From positions 124,001 to 188,000 of the forward strand of contig NZ_CP090949.1 of assembly GCF_023823125.1 (NCBI RefSeq): a stretch of 64,000 nt of DNA, given 5' to 3'. Position 1 is the stretch's first letter. Each line of letters starts with the position of its first letter. The DNA is from Erythrobacter aurantius. GTDB lineage: Bacteria; Pseudomonadota; Alphaproteobacteria; Sphingomonadales; Sphingomonadaceae. The notes under the pieces are model-generated. The model was not told where the DNA came from. It made no database searches and saw only the letters and a program-made list of their open reading frames with translations. Of this stretch, positions 54,846-64,000 are shown piece after piece. Made by a program: the position numbers and the translations under genes.

Positions 54846-57107
54846 TCAGCCAACCACCCCCGCGCTCGACAGAACCGCGAGCGTCAGCACGTCTGGTGCG
54901 GCAGCCGTCATCGGCACGATCTGCACCGGCTTCTCCATCCCGATCAGCATCGGGCCGATCGTAGTGTTCGAACCCAGTTCGCGCAGCAGCTTGGCCGAAA
55001 GATTGGCCGATTGCAGGCCCGGCATGATCAGTACGTTGGCCGGCGCCGACAGGCGGCTGAAGGGATAGAGGCTCATCACCCGAGGGTTGAGCGCCGCATC
55101 CGGGGCCATTTCGCCTTCATATTCGAAATCGCAGCCGTCGCGGTCAAGGATCGCCACAGCATCGCGGATGTTGCTGAGCCATTGGCCCGAAGGGTTGCCG
55201 AATGTCGAATAGGACAGGAAAGCAACGCGCGGTTCGTGGCCCATGCGGCGGGCGACGGCGGCGGTTTCCTTCGCGATATAGGCGAGCTCCTCGGAATTGG
55301 GGCGCTCGTTGATGGTGGTATCGGCAAGGAAGGTCGTGTGGTTCTTACCGATCATCATGTGGATGCCGAACGGCAAGGCGTCGGGCTTCTTGTCGAGCAC
55401 AAGGTTCACTTCGCGCACGGTCTGGGCATAGGTGCGGGTCACGCCCGATATCATGCCGTCACCGTGGCCCAGCGCCACCAGCAGGGCGGCAAAGACGTTG
55501 CGTTCCTGATTGACCATGCGGCGCACGTCGCGCTCGGTATAGCCGCGCCGCTGAAGCCGCTTGTACAGATAGTCGACCATGGCGGGCACATATTCGCTAT
55601 CCGCCGAGTTCTGGATTTCGAAGCTGCCCGGATCGGACACGGAAAGCTGGTGCAGCTTGTCCATCACCGCCTTGGTGCGCCCGACCAGAATCGGTGTGCC
55701 ATAGCCGAAGTCGCGGAACTGGATCGCGGCGCGCAGCACCACTTCCTCTTCCGCTTCGGCAAAAACCATCCGCTTGGGGCTGGCCTTGGCTTCGTTGTAG
55801 ACGCCGGTCAGCACCGCCGTTGTCGGGTTGAGGCGCGATTTGAGCTGGTGGCGATATTCGTCGAGATCGGCAATCGGAGCCTTCGCCACTCCGGAATCCA
55901 TCGCAGCCTTGGCCACAGCCGAGGACACGACCTCGATCAGGCGCGGGTCGAAAGGCGCGGGGATGATGTAGTCCGTCCCGAATTTCTGGTTCTTGCCATA
56001 GGCGCTCGCCACTTCTTCCGGCACGCGTTCGCGCGCGAGTTCGGCGATGGCGGTGGCTGCGGCAACCTTCATTTCCTCGTTGATCGTCGTCGCCTGCACG
56101 TCGAGCGCGCCGCGGAAGATGAACGGGAAGCCTAGGACGTTGTTGACCTGGTTGGGGAAGTCGCTGCGCCCGGTGGCGATGATCGCGTCAGGGCGAACGG
56201 CCTTGGCCTCGTCCGGCATGATTTCCGGGGTCGGGTTGGCCATGGCGAAGATGATCGGCTTGTCCGCCATCTCCGCGACCCATTCGGGCTTGAGCGCGCC
56301 GGCGGCGGAAAGGCCGAGGAAGATGTCCGCACCCTTCAATGCTTCTTCGAGGCTGGTCGCATCGGTGGCGACGGCATGCGCGCTCTTCCACTGGTCAACC
56401 CCGTCGCGGCCTCGCGTGATCGGACCGGAACGGTCGCACATGATCACGTTCTCGTGCCGCACGCCCATCGCCTTGATCAACGCGGTACAGGCGATCGCGG
56501 CGGCGCCTGCACCATTCACGACGACCTTCACGTCCTCGATCTTGCGATCGGTGAGGTAACAGGCGTTGAGCAGACCGGCGGCGGTGATGATCGCCGTACC
56601 GTGCTGGTCATCATGCATGATCGGAATGTTCATCTTTTCGCGCAGAGCGGCTTCGATGATGAAGCATTCCGGTGCCTTGATATCCTCAAGGTTGATCCCG
56701 CCAAAGCTCGGCTCCATCAGCGCGACAGCATCGATGAAAGCCTGCGGATCTTCGGTGTTCAGCTCGATATCGATCGAATCGACATCGGCGAAGCGTTTGA
56801 ACAGCACTGCCTTGCCTTCCATCACCGGCTTCGACGCAAGCGCGCCAAGGTTGCCGAGGCCGAGGATGGCAGTTCCGTTAGAAATCACCGCGACGAGATT
56901 GGCCTTGGCGGTGTAGCGCGCAGCCAGCGAAGGTTCTTCGGCAATTGCCTGCACCGGCACAGCAACGCCGGGCGAATAGGCAAGGCTGAGATCACGCTGC
57001 GAGGTCATCGGCTTGGTCGCGACGATCTCGATCTTACCGGGCCTGCCGGTTTCGTGATAAAAAAGCGCCTCGCGGCTGGTGAAGCCGCCCTTCGGTTCGT
57101 CCGCCAT
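54846..57107 (-). CDS. maeB: NADP-dependent malic enzyme, MaeB type with phosphotransacetylase-like tail
   Basis: Decarboxylates malate to pyruvate, giving NADPH. 753 residues. The malic domain has SLAYSPGVAVPVQAI near residue 43, metal site IPIMHDDQHGTA near 137 and the nucleotide-binding VVVNGAGAAAIAC near 170. From about residue 430 comes a phosphotransacetylase-related domain (MVFAEAEEEVVLRAA, ISGVTRTYAQTVREV), which in this enzyme class is regulatory and usually inactive. The ATG at 57107 gives the usual MADEPKGGFTSREALFYHE, after a G-rich element. Reading on to 57269 adds non-family sequence. Divergent from mutS. Confidence 0.95.
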   Translation of the reverse strand: MADEPKGGFTSREALFYHETGRPGKIEIVATKPMTSQRDLSLAYSPGVAVPVQAIAEEPSLAARYTAKANLVAVISNGTAILGLGNLGALASKPVMEGKAVLFKRFADVDSIDIELNTEDPQAFIDAVALMEPSFGGINLEDIKAPECFIIEAALREKMNIPIMHDDQHGTAIITAAGLLNACYLTDRKIEDVKVVVNGAGAAAIACTALIKAMGVRHENVIMCDRSGPITRGRDGVDQWKSAHAVATDATSLEEALKGADIFLGLSAAGALKPEWVAEMADKPIIFAMANPTPEIMPDEAKAVRPDAIIATGRSDFPNQVNNVLGFPFIFRGALDVQATTINEEMKVAAATAIAELARERVPEEVASAYGKNQKFGTDYIIPAPFDPRLIEVVSSAVAKAAMDSGVAKAPIADLDEYRHQLKSRLNPTTAVLTGVYNEAKASPKRMVFAEAEEEVVLRAAIQFRDFGYGTPILVGRTKAVMDKLHQLSVSDPGSFEIQNSADSEYVPAMVDYLYKRLQRRGYTERDVRRMVNQERNVFAALLVALGHGDGMISGVTRTYAQTVREVNLVLDKKPDALPFGIHMMIGKNHTTFLADTTINERPNSEELAYIAKETAAVARRMGHEPRVAFLSYSTFGNPSGQWLSNIRDAVAILDRDGCDFEYEGEMAPDAALNPRVMSLYPFSRLSAPANVLIMPGLQSANLSAKLLRELGSNTTIGPMLIGMEKPVQIVPMTAAAPDVLTLAVLSSAGVVG

Positions 57108-57247
57108 CAAATTACCCCCAACGCGTCTGGTAAAAGCTATTCCCGCTGACTTAGCTTGCGTTGGTGACAGATGATAGAGGCCAAAGTGCGTTGAAAAGGC
57201 TCCACGCTCCCTTTCCGAATCATCCGCGCCATCGCTAGTCGGTAGAA

Positions 57248-59878
57248 ATGGCCGCTGCCGCATCCTCAAAGCCCACTCCGATGATGGAGCAGTATCTCGC
57301 CCTCAAGCGCGAGGCAGGGGGATCGCTGCTGTTCTACCGCATGGGCGATTTCTTCGAATTGTTCTTCGAAGACGCGAAGATCGCTTCCGAAATCCTCGAC
57401 ATCGCGCTGACATCGCGCGGCGAGCATGCGGGTGAGCCGGTCGCGATGTGCGGCGTGCCGGTGCATTCGGCGGAAGGATATCTCGCACGGTTGATCAAGG
57501 CGGGGCAGCGCGTTGCCATTGCCGAACAGGTGGAGACACCAGACGAAGCCAAGGCGCGCGCCAAACGCGAAGGAAAGCCGTCGTCCAAGGCGCTGGTGGC
57601 GCGCGACATCGTCCGCTTCGTCACCGCCGGAACGCTGACCGAAGAGGCCCTGCTCGAACCACGGCGGGCCAATGTGCTGGTGGCGCTGGCCGAGGTGCGC
57701 GGCGCGATCGGCATCGCCAGCTGCGACATTTCGACAGGCGCGATGGCGCTTGAGGAATGCACGTCGCAAATGCTGAGCGCCGAACTCGCGCGGCTCCATG
57801 CGACGGAAGTGATCGTTCCCGAAGGCTGGGAGCATGGGCCAGACGAAAATGTGCCGCATGATTGCGGTGCCTTTTCAAGCGACGCCGGAAGCGAGCGCCT
57901 GTGCGCGGTGCACGGGGTGGCGACGCTCGACGGATTTGGCGAATTCTCGCGCGCAATGCTGGCGGCAGCGGGCGGGCTGATCGGCTATCTGGATCATGTC
58001 GGTCGCGGCAAGCTACCGCTGCTGCTCCCTCCCCGGCTTCGCGCCAATGCATCAAGCATGGCAATGGACGAAGCAACGCGCGGCAGCCTCGAAATCCTCG
58101 AAAGCCAAAACGGCAGTCGTGCAGGCAGCCTTGTTGCCGCGCTTGACCGGTGCTCGACGGGCGCCGGATCGCGATTGCTGGCAGAGGACCTCTCAGCCCC
58201 GCTGCTTGATCGCCACTTGATCGAAGAACGGCTCGCGCTGGTGCAGTTCTGGCGTGATCGGCCGATAGAGCGCGCGAATTTGCGCGATGTCTTGCGCGCA
58301 TTGCCCGATATCGGTCGCGCACTGGGCCGGATTGTCGCCGGACGCGGCAGCCCGCGCGATCTGGGGCAGATCAGGGACGGACTCGGCGAAGCGGCGCGAA
58401 TCCACGACTGGCTGACGCGCGAGGCAGACCGCCCGGCTTTGCTCGATGCGCTCTTGCCGCGGCTTGCCGGGCATGGGGCGCTCATCGACTTGCTGGCGCG
58501 CGCGCTCGTCGCTTCACCTCCGACCGAACGCGGCAATGGCGGCTATATTGCCCCCGGCTATGACGCGAGCCTAGATGAACTGCGCGACATATCGGGCAAT
58601 GCCCGCCGCGCGATTGCGGCGATGGAGGCGCGCTATCGCGACGAAACCGGCATCGCCGCGCTCAAGATCAAGCACAACGGCGTGCTCGGCTATTTCATCG
58701 AAGTGCCCAGCCGCCATGGCGACGCGCTGATGGCGCCCGACAGCGGCTTTACCCATCGGCAGACCATGGCCGGGGCGGTGCGATTCAATTCGCTGGCCCT
58801 GCACGAGGAGGCCTCGCGCATTGCCGAAGCAGGTGGCCACGCGCTTGCCGCCGAGGAATCCCACTTTGAGGAACTGGTCGGCGAAGTGCATACCGCGCGG
58901 GAAAGGATCGCCGCCACAGCAGCGGCGCTTGCTAGACTTGATGTGGCGGCGGGGAATGCCGAACGCGCAGCGCAAGGCGACTGGGCGCGCCCCGAGATCG
59001 TCGACAGTGCGCAACTGGAAATCGTCGGCGGGCGGCATCCCGTGGTCGAGGCCGCGCTGGCAAAAACAGGCGAAAGGTTCATCGCCAATTCCTGCACACT
59101 CGCCCCCGATGATCGCCTGTGGCTGATCGGCGGCCCGAACATGGGCGGCAAATCGACCTTCCTGCGCCAGAACGCGCTGATCGTGGTCATGGCACAGGCG
59201 GGATGCTTCGTTCCAGCCAGCGCGGCGCGGATCGGGCTGGTTGATCGCCTGTTCAGCCGTGTCGGCGCATCCGACAATCTGGCGCGGGGCCGGTCGACCT
59301 TCATGGTCGAAATGGTGGAAACCGCCGCGATCCTTGCCCAGGCGACCAAGCGCAGTTTTGTCATCCTCGACGAGGTGGGCCGGGGAACCTCCACCTACGA
59401 CGGGCTGGCTCTTGCCTGGGCGGTGGTGGAGGCGGTGCATTCGCGGATCGCGTGCCGATGCCTGTTCGCGACCCACTATCATGAACTCGCCCGCCTGGCG
59501 GACAGTTGCGACAGCCTATCGCTGCACCATGTGCGGGCGCGCGAGTGGAAGGGCGATCTGGTGCTGCTGCACGAACTGGCCGAAGGGCCGGCGGATCGTT
59601 CCTACGGGCTTGCCGTGGCCAAGCTGGCCGGCATTCCCGCACCCGTGGTGCAACGGGCACGGCAGGTGCTGACCAAGCTTGAACAGGCACGCAGCGAAAC
59701 TGGCGGGCTTGCCGCGGGGCTCGGCGAATTGCCGCTGTTCGCTGCCGCCGCCGCGCCGGAACCGGAGCAAGGCCCCGAAGACGTTCTGGCGGAGCGACTG
59801 CGCACGACCGATCTCGATGCGCTTTCGCCGCGCGATGCGCTCGATCTGCTTTATGAGCTCAAGCGCACCCTCGATTGA
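57248..59878 (+). CDS. mutS: DNA mismatch repair protein MutS
   Basis: Recognises mismatched bases and starts repair with MutL. 876 residues. The mismatch-wedge motif is GDFFELFFED with Phe35 and Glu37. The connector, lever and clamp domains follow. The ATPase has Walker A GGPNMGGKST near residue 627 and the signature DEVGRGTSTYDGLALAWAVVE near 705-725. The C-terminal helix-turn region is complete and the ATG at 57248 gives MAAAASSKPTPMMEQY. Divergent from maeB with 140 bases between. Confidence 0.98.
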   Translation: MAAAASSKPTPMMEQYLALKREAGGSLLFYRMGDFFELFFEDAKIASEILDIALTSRGEHAGEPVAMCGVPVHSAEGYLARLIKAGQRVAIAEQVETPDEAKARAKREGKPSSKALVARDIVRFVTAGTLTEEALLEPRRANVLVALAEVRGAIGIASCDISTGAMALEECTSQMLSAELARLHATEVIVPEGWEHGPDENVPHDCGAFSSDAGSERLCAVHGVATLDGFGEFSRAMLAAAGGLIGYLDHVGRGKLPLLLPPRLRANASSMAMDEATRGSLEILESQNGSRAGSLVAALDRCSTGAGSRLLAEDLSAPLLDRHLIEERLALVQFWRDRPIERANLRDVLRALPDIGRALGRIVAGRGSPRDLGQIRDGLGEAARIHDWLTREADRPALLDALLPRLAGHGALIDLLARALVASPPTERGNGGYIAPGYDASLDELRDISGNARRAIAAMEARYRDETGIAALKIKHNGVLGYFIEVPSRHGDALMAPDSGFTHRQTMAGAVRFNSLALHEEASRIAEAGGHALAAEESHFEELVGEVHTARERIAATAAALARLDVAAGNAERAAQGDWARPEIVDSAQLEIVGGRHPVVEAALAKTGERFIANSCTLAPDDRLWLIGGPNMGGKSTFLRQNALIVVMAQAGCFVPASAARIGLVDRLFSRVGASDNLARGRSTFMVEMVETAAILAQATKRSFVILDEVGRGTSTYDGLALAWAVVEAVHSRIACRCLFATHYHELARLADSCDSLSLHHVRAREWKGDLVLLHELAEGPADRSYGLAVAKLAGIPAPVVQRARQVLTKLEQARSETGGLAAGLGELPLFAAAAAPEPEQGPEDVLAERLRTTDLDALSPRDALDLLYELKRTLD

Positions 59879-59939
59879 ACGCAATCGGCGGGCCACGGCT
59901 GCACCAAAACTTAACCCTCTTGCTGCTATCGCTGCGGCC

Positions 59940-60413
59940 ATGTCGAAAGGGCTCCTTACCAATCCGAAAACCATGCTCGGCATTGCCGCTGCAGTTGTCA
60001 TCATGGCTGTTGCGGCGACTGCCGGCCTGAACTCCTTCGTGTCGGAAGAAGATGAGGCTCCCGTTGCAGTGGCAGCGGTTGAAGAGCCAAAGGCAGTGGA
60101 CGAACCGGTGCAGGCATCGGGCTGGGACAACGACGCAGGTCTCGGCGATGACTGGGGTGCAGCCGATCAATCGGCCAGTGGCGATTCCGGCGGATGGGGC
60201 GATGCGGCGATGGGAGTGCCCAATGCTTCGCAGCCGACCTTCGGCAGCTTCAAGCCTGAAGAATCAGAAGCAATCGATAGCGGCGGAGCCGTTTCGGGCG
60301 GTGGCCCGCCCCCAGGCGCCAATGTGACCCGCTCGTCGTCGTCCGGCCAGATCATTTCGGGCGCAGCTGAAGGCGCCCCGCCAATCGGGGCTCCCGGCGG
60401 CGCTCCAGGCTAA
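59940..60413 (+). CDS. Unknown Gly/Ala-rich anchored protein after mutS
   Basis: A 157-residue protein with one membrane helix near the N-terminus (about residues 12-32, IAAAVVIMAVAATAGLNSF), after Lys3 and Lys10, so the rest probably lies outside the cytoplasm. The outer part is disordered: acidic Ala/Val/Glu-rich up to residue 60, then Gly/Ser/Asp/Trp with repeats such as SGWDN and GDDWG, and a Pro/Gly end. I do not recognise the family. It begins 61 bases after mutS on the same strand. Confidence 0.55.
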   Translation: MSKGLLTNPKTMLGIAAAVVIMAVAATAGLNSFVSEEDEAPVAVAAVEEPKAVDEPVQASGWDNDAGLGDDWGAADQSASGDSGGWGDAAMGVPNASQPTFGSFKPEESEAIDSGGAVSGGGPPPGANVTRSSSSGQIISGAAEGAPPIGAPGGAPG

Positions 60414-60419
60414 AGCGCA

Positions 60420-61289
60420 TCAGCGCGTGGGGACGGGTGCCTCACCCGAATAATCGTAAAATCCGCGCCCGGTCTTGCGGCCAAGCCAGCCGGCTTCGAC
60501 ATATTTCACCAGCAGCGGCGCGGGGCGATACTTGCTGTCGCGAGTGGTCTTGTAGAGCACCTTGATGATGTCGAGGCAGGTATCCAGCCCGACGAAATCG
60601 GCCAGTTGCAGCGGCCCCATCGGGTGATTGAGTCCAAGCCGGCAGCCCTTGTCGATGTCTTCGATGCCAGCCGTCGACTGGCCAAGTACGAAGACCGCTT
60701 CGTTGATCATCGGCAGAAGGATGCGGTTGACGACGAAGCCGGGTTCGTCCTGGCTCAGCACCACTTCCTTGCCCAGTCCCTTGGCGAAAGTCGTAACCCT
60801 ATCAGTCGTCACCTGCGCGGTGGCAAGGCCGGGGATAACCTCGATCAAACCCATGACGGGGACGGGGTTGAAAAAGTGCAGCCCGATGAAACGCTCCGGA
60901 TCGGGCGAATGGTTCGCCATCCGGGTAATCGGGATCGAGGAAGTGTTCGATGCCATGATAGCGGTAGAGCCGAGCACCTTGCCCGCTGCCTCGAAAATCC
61001 GGAGCTTGATCTCTTCCTTCTCGGTCGCGGCTTCAATGATCAGGTCGGCGTCTGCCATCGGCGAATAATCCGCGACGGGAGTGACCTTGGCGAGCAGCGC
61101 TTCGGCCGCGTCAGCTTCGATCTTGCCGCGTCCGACCAGCTTGGTCACAGCCTGTTCGATCTTGCCCTTGCCTGCCTCGGCGGTGGCGAGATCGATGTCG
61201 GAAAGCATCACTCGCATGCCATGCGCAGCGACGGTCTGGGCGATGCCCGTCCCCATCTGTCCGGCCCCGATAACGGCGATGTTCCGCAT
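60420..61289 (-). CDS. 3-Hydroxybutyryl-CoA dehydrogenase
   Basis: NAD(P)-dependent oxidation of (S)-3-hydroxybutyryl-CoA to acetoacetyl-CoA, in fatty-acid or butyrate-type metabolism. 289 residues. Dinucleotide fold begins [18 protein letters not shown]. The catalytic His is in [18 protein letters not shown] near residue 140 and Glu follows; the C-terminal substrate domain has [19 protein letters not shown]. The ATG at 61289 follows AAAGGA; an in-frame start 13 codons up is less likely. Lies in the same direction as the cobalamin gene 61 bases upstream. Related by substrate to scoAB at 34.8-37.5 kb. Confidence 0.92.
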   Translation of the reverse strand: MRNIAVIGAGQMGTGIAQTVAAHGMRVMLSDIDLATAEAGKGKIEQAVTKLVGRGKIEADAAEALLAKVTPVADYSPMADADLIIEAATEKEEIKLRIFEAAGKVLGSTAIMASNTSSIPITRMANHSPDPERFIGLHFFNPVPVMGLIEVIPGLATAQVTTDRVTTFAKGLGKEVVLSQDEPGFVVNRILLPMINEAVFVLGQSTAGIEDIDKGCRLGLNHPMGPLQLADFVGLDTCLDIIKVLYKTTRDSKYRPAPLLVKYVEAGWLGRKTGRGFYDYSGEAPVPTR

Positions 61290-61350
61290 GGCAACAATCC
61301 TTTCGCAAGTGCAACAACGCGCGCTCACTAGCGGGGAAGCGCGGGTCTGA

Positions 61351-61926
61351 CTAGCGGTTAGCGCCCGGCACCCATTTTATGTCGGCCTTGCCCGCGTCAT
61401 TGGCCGCGCGACCAAGCACGAACAGGTAGTCCGATAGCCGGTTGATATATTGCAGCGCCGCCGGATTGATACGGTCAGCCGCAGCGAGAGCGGCCATTGC
61501 CCGTTCGGCGCGGCGCGATGCGGTGCGGGCCAGATGCAGGCGCGCGGCTGCCTCGGTCCCGCCGGGCAGGATGAAGCTGGTCAGCGGCTCTAGCACCTCG
61601 GTCAAAGCGTCGATCCGCGCTTCCAGCCAATCGACCTGCGTAGGCACGATCCGCAGCACCATTTCCGAGGGGGCGAAGTCATCGTCGTCCTCAGCCGGAG
61701 TGGCGAGATCGGCACCGAGATCGAAAAGATCGTTCTGGATGCGAAACACCGCATCGCGCGCCTCTCCGTCCAATTCGCGCAAGGCGAAACCCAACGCCGA
61801 ATTCGCTTCATCGACCGCGCCGATCGCCTCCATCCGGACCGCGTGCTTGAGCAGGCGCGATCCGTCGACGAGGCCCGTCGTGCCGTCATCGCCGGTGCGG
61901 GTGTAGATCTTGTTCAGTTTGACCAT
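61351..61926 (-). CDS. PduO-type ATP:cob(I)alamin adenosyltransferase
   Basis: Attaches the adenosyl group to cob(I)alamin, giving coenzyme B12 for enzymes such as methylmalonyl-CoA mutase. 191 residues. The ATP site is [19 protein letters not shown] at the N-terminus, the cobalamin-contact region has [14 protein letters not shown], and the C-terminal motif is [14 protein letters not shown] then [16 protein letters not shown]. Size and motifs fit PduO rather than CobA. No other cobalamin gene is in the window. The upstream gene (HIG1) is 35 bases away on the same strand. Confidence 0.93.
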   Translation of the reverse strand: MVKLNKIYTRTGDDGTTGLVDGSRLLKHAVRMEAIGAVDEANSALGFALRELDGEARDAVFRIQNDLFDLGADLATPAEDDDDFAPSEMVLRIVPTQVDWLEARIDALTEVLEPLTSFILPGGTEAAARLHLARTASRRAERAMAALAAADRINPAALQYINRLSDYLFVLGRAANDAGKADIKWVPGANR

Positions 61927-61961
61927 GGCGAGGCCCTATGGCGCAGAGGACGCCCGTGCGT

Positions 61962-62195
61962 CTAGCTGCTTGCAACGAGCGCGATCACCGCGACCACCAC
62001 GACGGCGGCGAATTGATACTTGATGCGCGCGAACATCGCCTTGTTCTGCATGAGCTGCATGTCGGTGACGGTTTCGCCTTCGCCTGTCTCAAGGTCGATC
62101 TTGGTCGTCTTGAGAAAGGCGATGATGCCGCGCACCAGCGAGACGACCACCATGATCACGAGGATCGCGAGCACCGGGATGAGGATGTAGTTCAT
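61962..62195 (-). CDS. HIG1-like twin-transmembrane protein
   Basis: A 77-residue protein with two membrane helices (about residues 4-26 and 58-75) joined by a polar loop with the HIG1-family stretch MQLMQNKAMFARIKYQ. HIG1 proteins in mitochondria and alphaproteobacteria associate with cytochrome c oxidase. In sphingomonads such small twin-helix proteins are common and mostly uncharacterised. Probably same transcript as the PduO gene. The role here is inferred from family only. Confidence 0.78.
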   Translation of the reverse strand: MNYILIPVLAILVIMVVVSLVRGIIAFLKTTKIDLETGEGETVTDMQLMQNKAMFARIKYQFAAVVVVAVIALVASS

Positions 62196-62211
62196 GACAG
62201 TCTAAATGGCC

Positions 62212-63051
62212 TCATCCTTGCGAAGTTCCACCCCCAATTATGTGCAACCGCAGTTGCTGTGCAAGCATCAGTCCGTCTTCCCCTGCTTCGCGCCGCGCAG
62301 CGAGTGGAGGAGAGCCGCGCCGTTTGGCGAGCTTTTCGCCTTCCTCGTCAAGCAACAGCGGATGGTGGTGCCAGCGCGGCACCGGCAGGTCGAACAGCGC
62401 CTGAAGCACGCGGTGGACATGGGTGCAGGCGAACAGGTCAGCCCCGCGCGTCACCAGAGTGACCCCATCCGCTGCATCGTCCAGCGTTACGGCAAGATGA
62501 TAGCTTGCGGGCAAATCCTTCCGCAGCAGCACCACATCGCCAAGCTGGCAAAGATCGACCGGGGTCGTCCCGGCCAGCTCATCCTCCCACGCCAGAGGCC
62601 CCGTCTGCTCCAGTGCCGCTGCCGCATCCAGCCGCCACGCGGGTGGACGAGCAGGATCAGGCGCAGTGCGCTTGCAGGTGCCGGGATAGATCAACCCGTC
62701 GGAGCCCATCCGCGCCCCGGCTGCCTCGATTTCCTTGCGCGTGCAGGTGCAGGGATAAAGCAGCCCTATCGCCTTCAGCCGTTCAGCCGCTGCGACATAG
62801 CCTTCGATCCGGGTCGATTGCGCGGGCACTTCCTCCCACTCCAACCCCAGCCATTCCAGATCGCAGCGGAATTCATCGGCGTATTCCGGGCGGGACCGCG
62901 GCCCGTCGATATCCTCGATTCTGAGCAGGAAACGACCGCCCGCGTCCTTTGCCAGATCATGCGCGACAATCGCCGACAGGGCATGGCCCAGATGCAGCTG
63001 CCCGTTGGGACTGGGCGCGAACCGGGTCACGATTGGAGCGGCATCAGACAT
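62212..63051 (-). CDS. gluQ: Glutamyl-Q tRNA(Asp) synthetase
   Basis: A truncated relative of GltX that attaches glutamate to the queuosine of tRNA(Asp), with no anticodon-binding domain. 279 residues. HIGH-type motif APSPNGQLHLGHALSA near residue 12, KMSKS-type KLAKRRG near residue 247. Zinc-ligand Cys residues are in YPCTCTRKEI near residue 100 and PGTCKR near 123. The ATG at 63051 was chosen; one eight codons upstream at 63075 is possible. The HNH nuclease gene lies divergent, 142 bases between starts. Confidence 0.92.
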   Translation of the reverse strand: MSDAAPIVTRFAPSPNGQLHLGHALSAIVAHDLAKDAGGRFLLRIEDIDGPRSRPEYADEFRCDLEWLGLEWEEVPAQSTRIEGYVAAAERLKAIGLLYPCTCTRKEIEAAGARMGSDGLIYPGTCKRTAPDPARPPAWRLDAAAALEQTGPLAWEDELAGTTPVDLCQLGDVVLLRKDLPASYHLAVTLDDAADGVTLVTRGADLFACTHVHRVLQALFDLPVPRWHHHPLLLDEEGEKLAKRRGSPPLAARREAGEDGLMLAQQLRLHIIGGGTSQG

Positions 63052-63193
63052 GCCCTGCCCAATGCCACAGGACATATCATTGCGCTATCCACAGCTTCTC
63101 AACAGCCTGTCCCTGTGGATATGCCGGGTGTAACGGCTTTGACTCTTTTCCTTGTCACGGCATGTTCCATTCAATCAGGGAGGAACAGCAAAC

Positions 63194-63802
63194 GTGTTTC
63201 AAGCCGAACTGATAGAAAAGGCCGCGCGGTTCCGCAGTGCCGAGCATGATCCGACATCCAATCTGTCGGCTTGCCCTGCGCTTGTGCTGAATGCCGATTA
63301 CACCCCGCTGTCCTATTACCCTTTGAGCCTGTGGCCCTGGCAGACTGCGATCAAGGCAGTGTTCCTTGATCGGGTGGATATCGTCGCAAGCTATGACCGC
63401 GAAGTGCATTCGCCCAGCCTAGACATGAAGATCCCGAGCGTGATCGCGCTGCGTCAGTATGTGAAGCAGAGCGAATTTCCCGCTTTCACCCGCTTCAACG
63501 TGTTCCTGCGCGATCGCTTTCAGTGTCAGTATTGCGGCAGCCACGAAAACCTGACTTTCGATCACGTGATCCCGCGCCGACTTGGCGGGCGCACCACGTG
63601 GGAAAACATCATCACCGCCTGCGGCCCGTGCAACATGAAGAAGGGCGGCCGCACGCCGTCACAGGCGCATATGCCGGTGCAGATGAAGCCGATCCGCCCG
63701 ACCAGCTGGCAGTTGCAGCAGCACGGCAAGCTGTTCCCGCCCAATTACCTGCACGAAACGTGGCGGGACTGGCTTTACTGGGATATCGAGCTGGAAGCGT
63801 AG
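63194..63802 (+). CDS. HNH endonuclease
   Basis: A 202-residue protein with a GTG start behind GGGAGGAAC. The C-terminal half has a complete zinc HNH domain: CQYCG near residue 113, the His-containing LTFDHVIPRRLGGRTTWENI and CGPCNMKKGGRTP. N-terminal segment includes ALVLNADYTPLSYYPLSLWPW, found in a widespread alphaproteobacterial family, which is usually present as one copy per genome. Its role is unclear; repair or mobile-element control are both possible. No partner methyltransferase is adjacent. Confidence 0.9.
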   Translation: MFQAELIEKAARFRSAEHDPTSNLSACPALVLNADYTPLSYYPLSLWPWQTAIKAVFLDRVDIVASYDREVHSPSLDMKIPSVIALRQYVKQSEFPAFTRFNVFLRDRFQCQYCGSHENLTFDHVIPRRLGGRTTWENIITACGPCNMKKGGRTPSQAHMPVQMKPIRPTSWQLQQHGKLFPPNYLHETWRDWLYWDIELEA

Positions 63803-63808
63803 AGCCTG

Positions 63809-64000
63809 TCAGCTGGCCGAATTGGCCACCATATCCTGTTGCAAGGTGCGCCCGGCCAGCAGGTAATGCAGCGCCGCCCAGCCATAGCCGCAGACAAAGA
63901 TCACGATCGACCATTGCAGTCCCCGCGCCTCGGCACTGGAGCAGGCTTCGAGCGTGGTAAGGCTGGCCGCGTCGAGCAGCGCCCTTGCATCGGGTACAAG
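63809..64000 (-). CDS. C-terminal end of a membrane transporter, probably MFS (partial)
   Basis: The last 63 residues of a protein that enters from the right edge. They hold one clear membrane helix (LQWSIVIFVCGYGWAALHYLL, quoted in two parts: LQWSIVIFVCGYG and WAALHYLL) followed by a short basic tail (AGRTLQQDM). A segment with ARALLDAASLTTLEAC precedes it. The final helix plus HYLLAGRTL resembles the end of spinster-type MFS transporters in sphingomonads. That assignment is tentative. It converges on the HNH gene with six bases between stops. Confidence 0.5.
   Translation of the reverse strand, partial: LVPDARALLDAASLTTLEACSSAEARGLQWSIVIFVCGYGWAALHYLLAGRTLQQDMVANSAS

Noticed and set aside
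63139..63167. Promoter for the HNH gene (TTGACT, 17 bases, ATGTTC)
   Set aside because: The -35 is good, but the -10 has little similarity to consensus. Too weak to list as a feature.

Overview
The window is ordinary chromosomal DNA from a GC-rich alphaproteobacterium, most likely a sphingomonad and probably Erythrobacteraceae (this placement is inferred from protein character and gene content, not from a search). Supporting signs are GapR, CtrA with the Asp51 phosphosite and an Ala-Ala tail, a DUF4167 protein, a HIG1-type membrane protein, a CIRCE-controlled groESL, GANTC sites in cell-cycle style promoters, a broad-range HNH endonuclease next to glutamyl-Q tRNA(Asp) synthetase, and a CDC48-type AAA ATPase. 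No rRNA, tRNA, CRISPR array, insertion sequence or prophage is visible. Both ends cut through genes.

Layout. 1-4.6 kb: gapR, a DUF1244 gene, pyk, gltX and two small genes. 4.7-13.3 kb: rpoC and rpoB on the minus strand. 13.5-14.7 kb: a small operon (46-residue exported peptide, DUF2975 membrane protein, Cro/C1-type regulator) behind a promoter carrying five copies of a TTGA-N4-CGATAW motif. 14.7-16.7 kb: rplJ-rplL on the plus strand, so the usual rplJL-rpoBC order is broken and the two halves point away from each other, followed by a lipoprotein gene. 16.7-28.6 kb: an unknown exported protein, a MATE exporter, a MscS channel, groES-groEL, a DUF885 lipoprotein peptidase, a DUF305/LVIVD fusion with a Met-His linker, a class A beta-lactamase-like serine hydrolase and an Ala/Glu-rich lipoprotein. 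28.9-34.3 kb: polA, a tiny membrane protein and the CDC48-like ATPase.

34.3-38.7 kb: an intergenic region with a predicted minus-strand small RNA and three TTGCA palindromes, then scoA, a HAD-phosphatase-like lipoprotein, scoB and a CaiB-type CoA transferase in one tightly overlapping run. 38.7-47 kb, minus strand: hisS, prfA, prmC, DUF4167, lnt, metK and DUF418, with a dispersed-type inverted repeat between prfA and hisS and a structured metK leader. 47.1-54.8 kb: ppa, a membrane protein, lptB-rpoN, ctrA, a YbdG-like MscS channel, trmB and a Tat-exported DUF917 lipoprotein. 54.8-64 kb: a malic enzyme, mutS, a Gly-rich protein, 3-hydroxybutyryl-CoA dehydrogenase, PduO-type adenosyltransferase, a HIG1 protein, gluQ, an HNH nuclease and the C-terminal end of a membrane transporter.

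Most of the window is housekeeping: transcription (rpoBC, rpoN), translation (gltX, hisS, prfA, prmC, rplJL, trmB, gluQ), replication and repair (polA, mutS), protein folding (groESL, CDC48) and central carbon flow (pyk, maeB, scoAB, hbd). The accessory interest lies in (i) the micropeptide/DUF2975/regulator operon and its operator cluster inserted at the split beta operon, (ii) the small RNA and palindromes before the ketone-body CoA transferase operon, (iii) several odd exported proteins, and (iv) candidate cis-regulatory RNA or DNA upstream of metK and ctrA. I see no self-contained defence or biosynthetic island.
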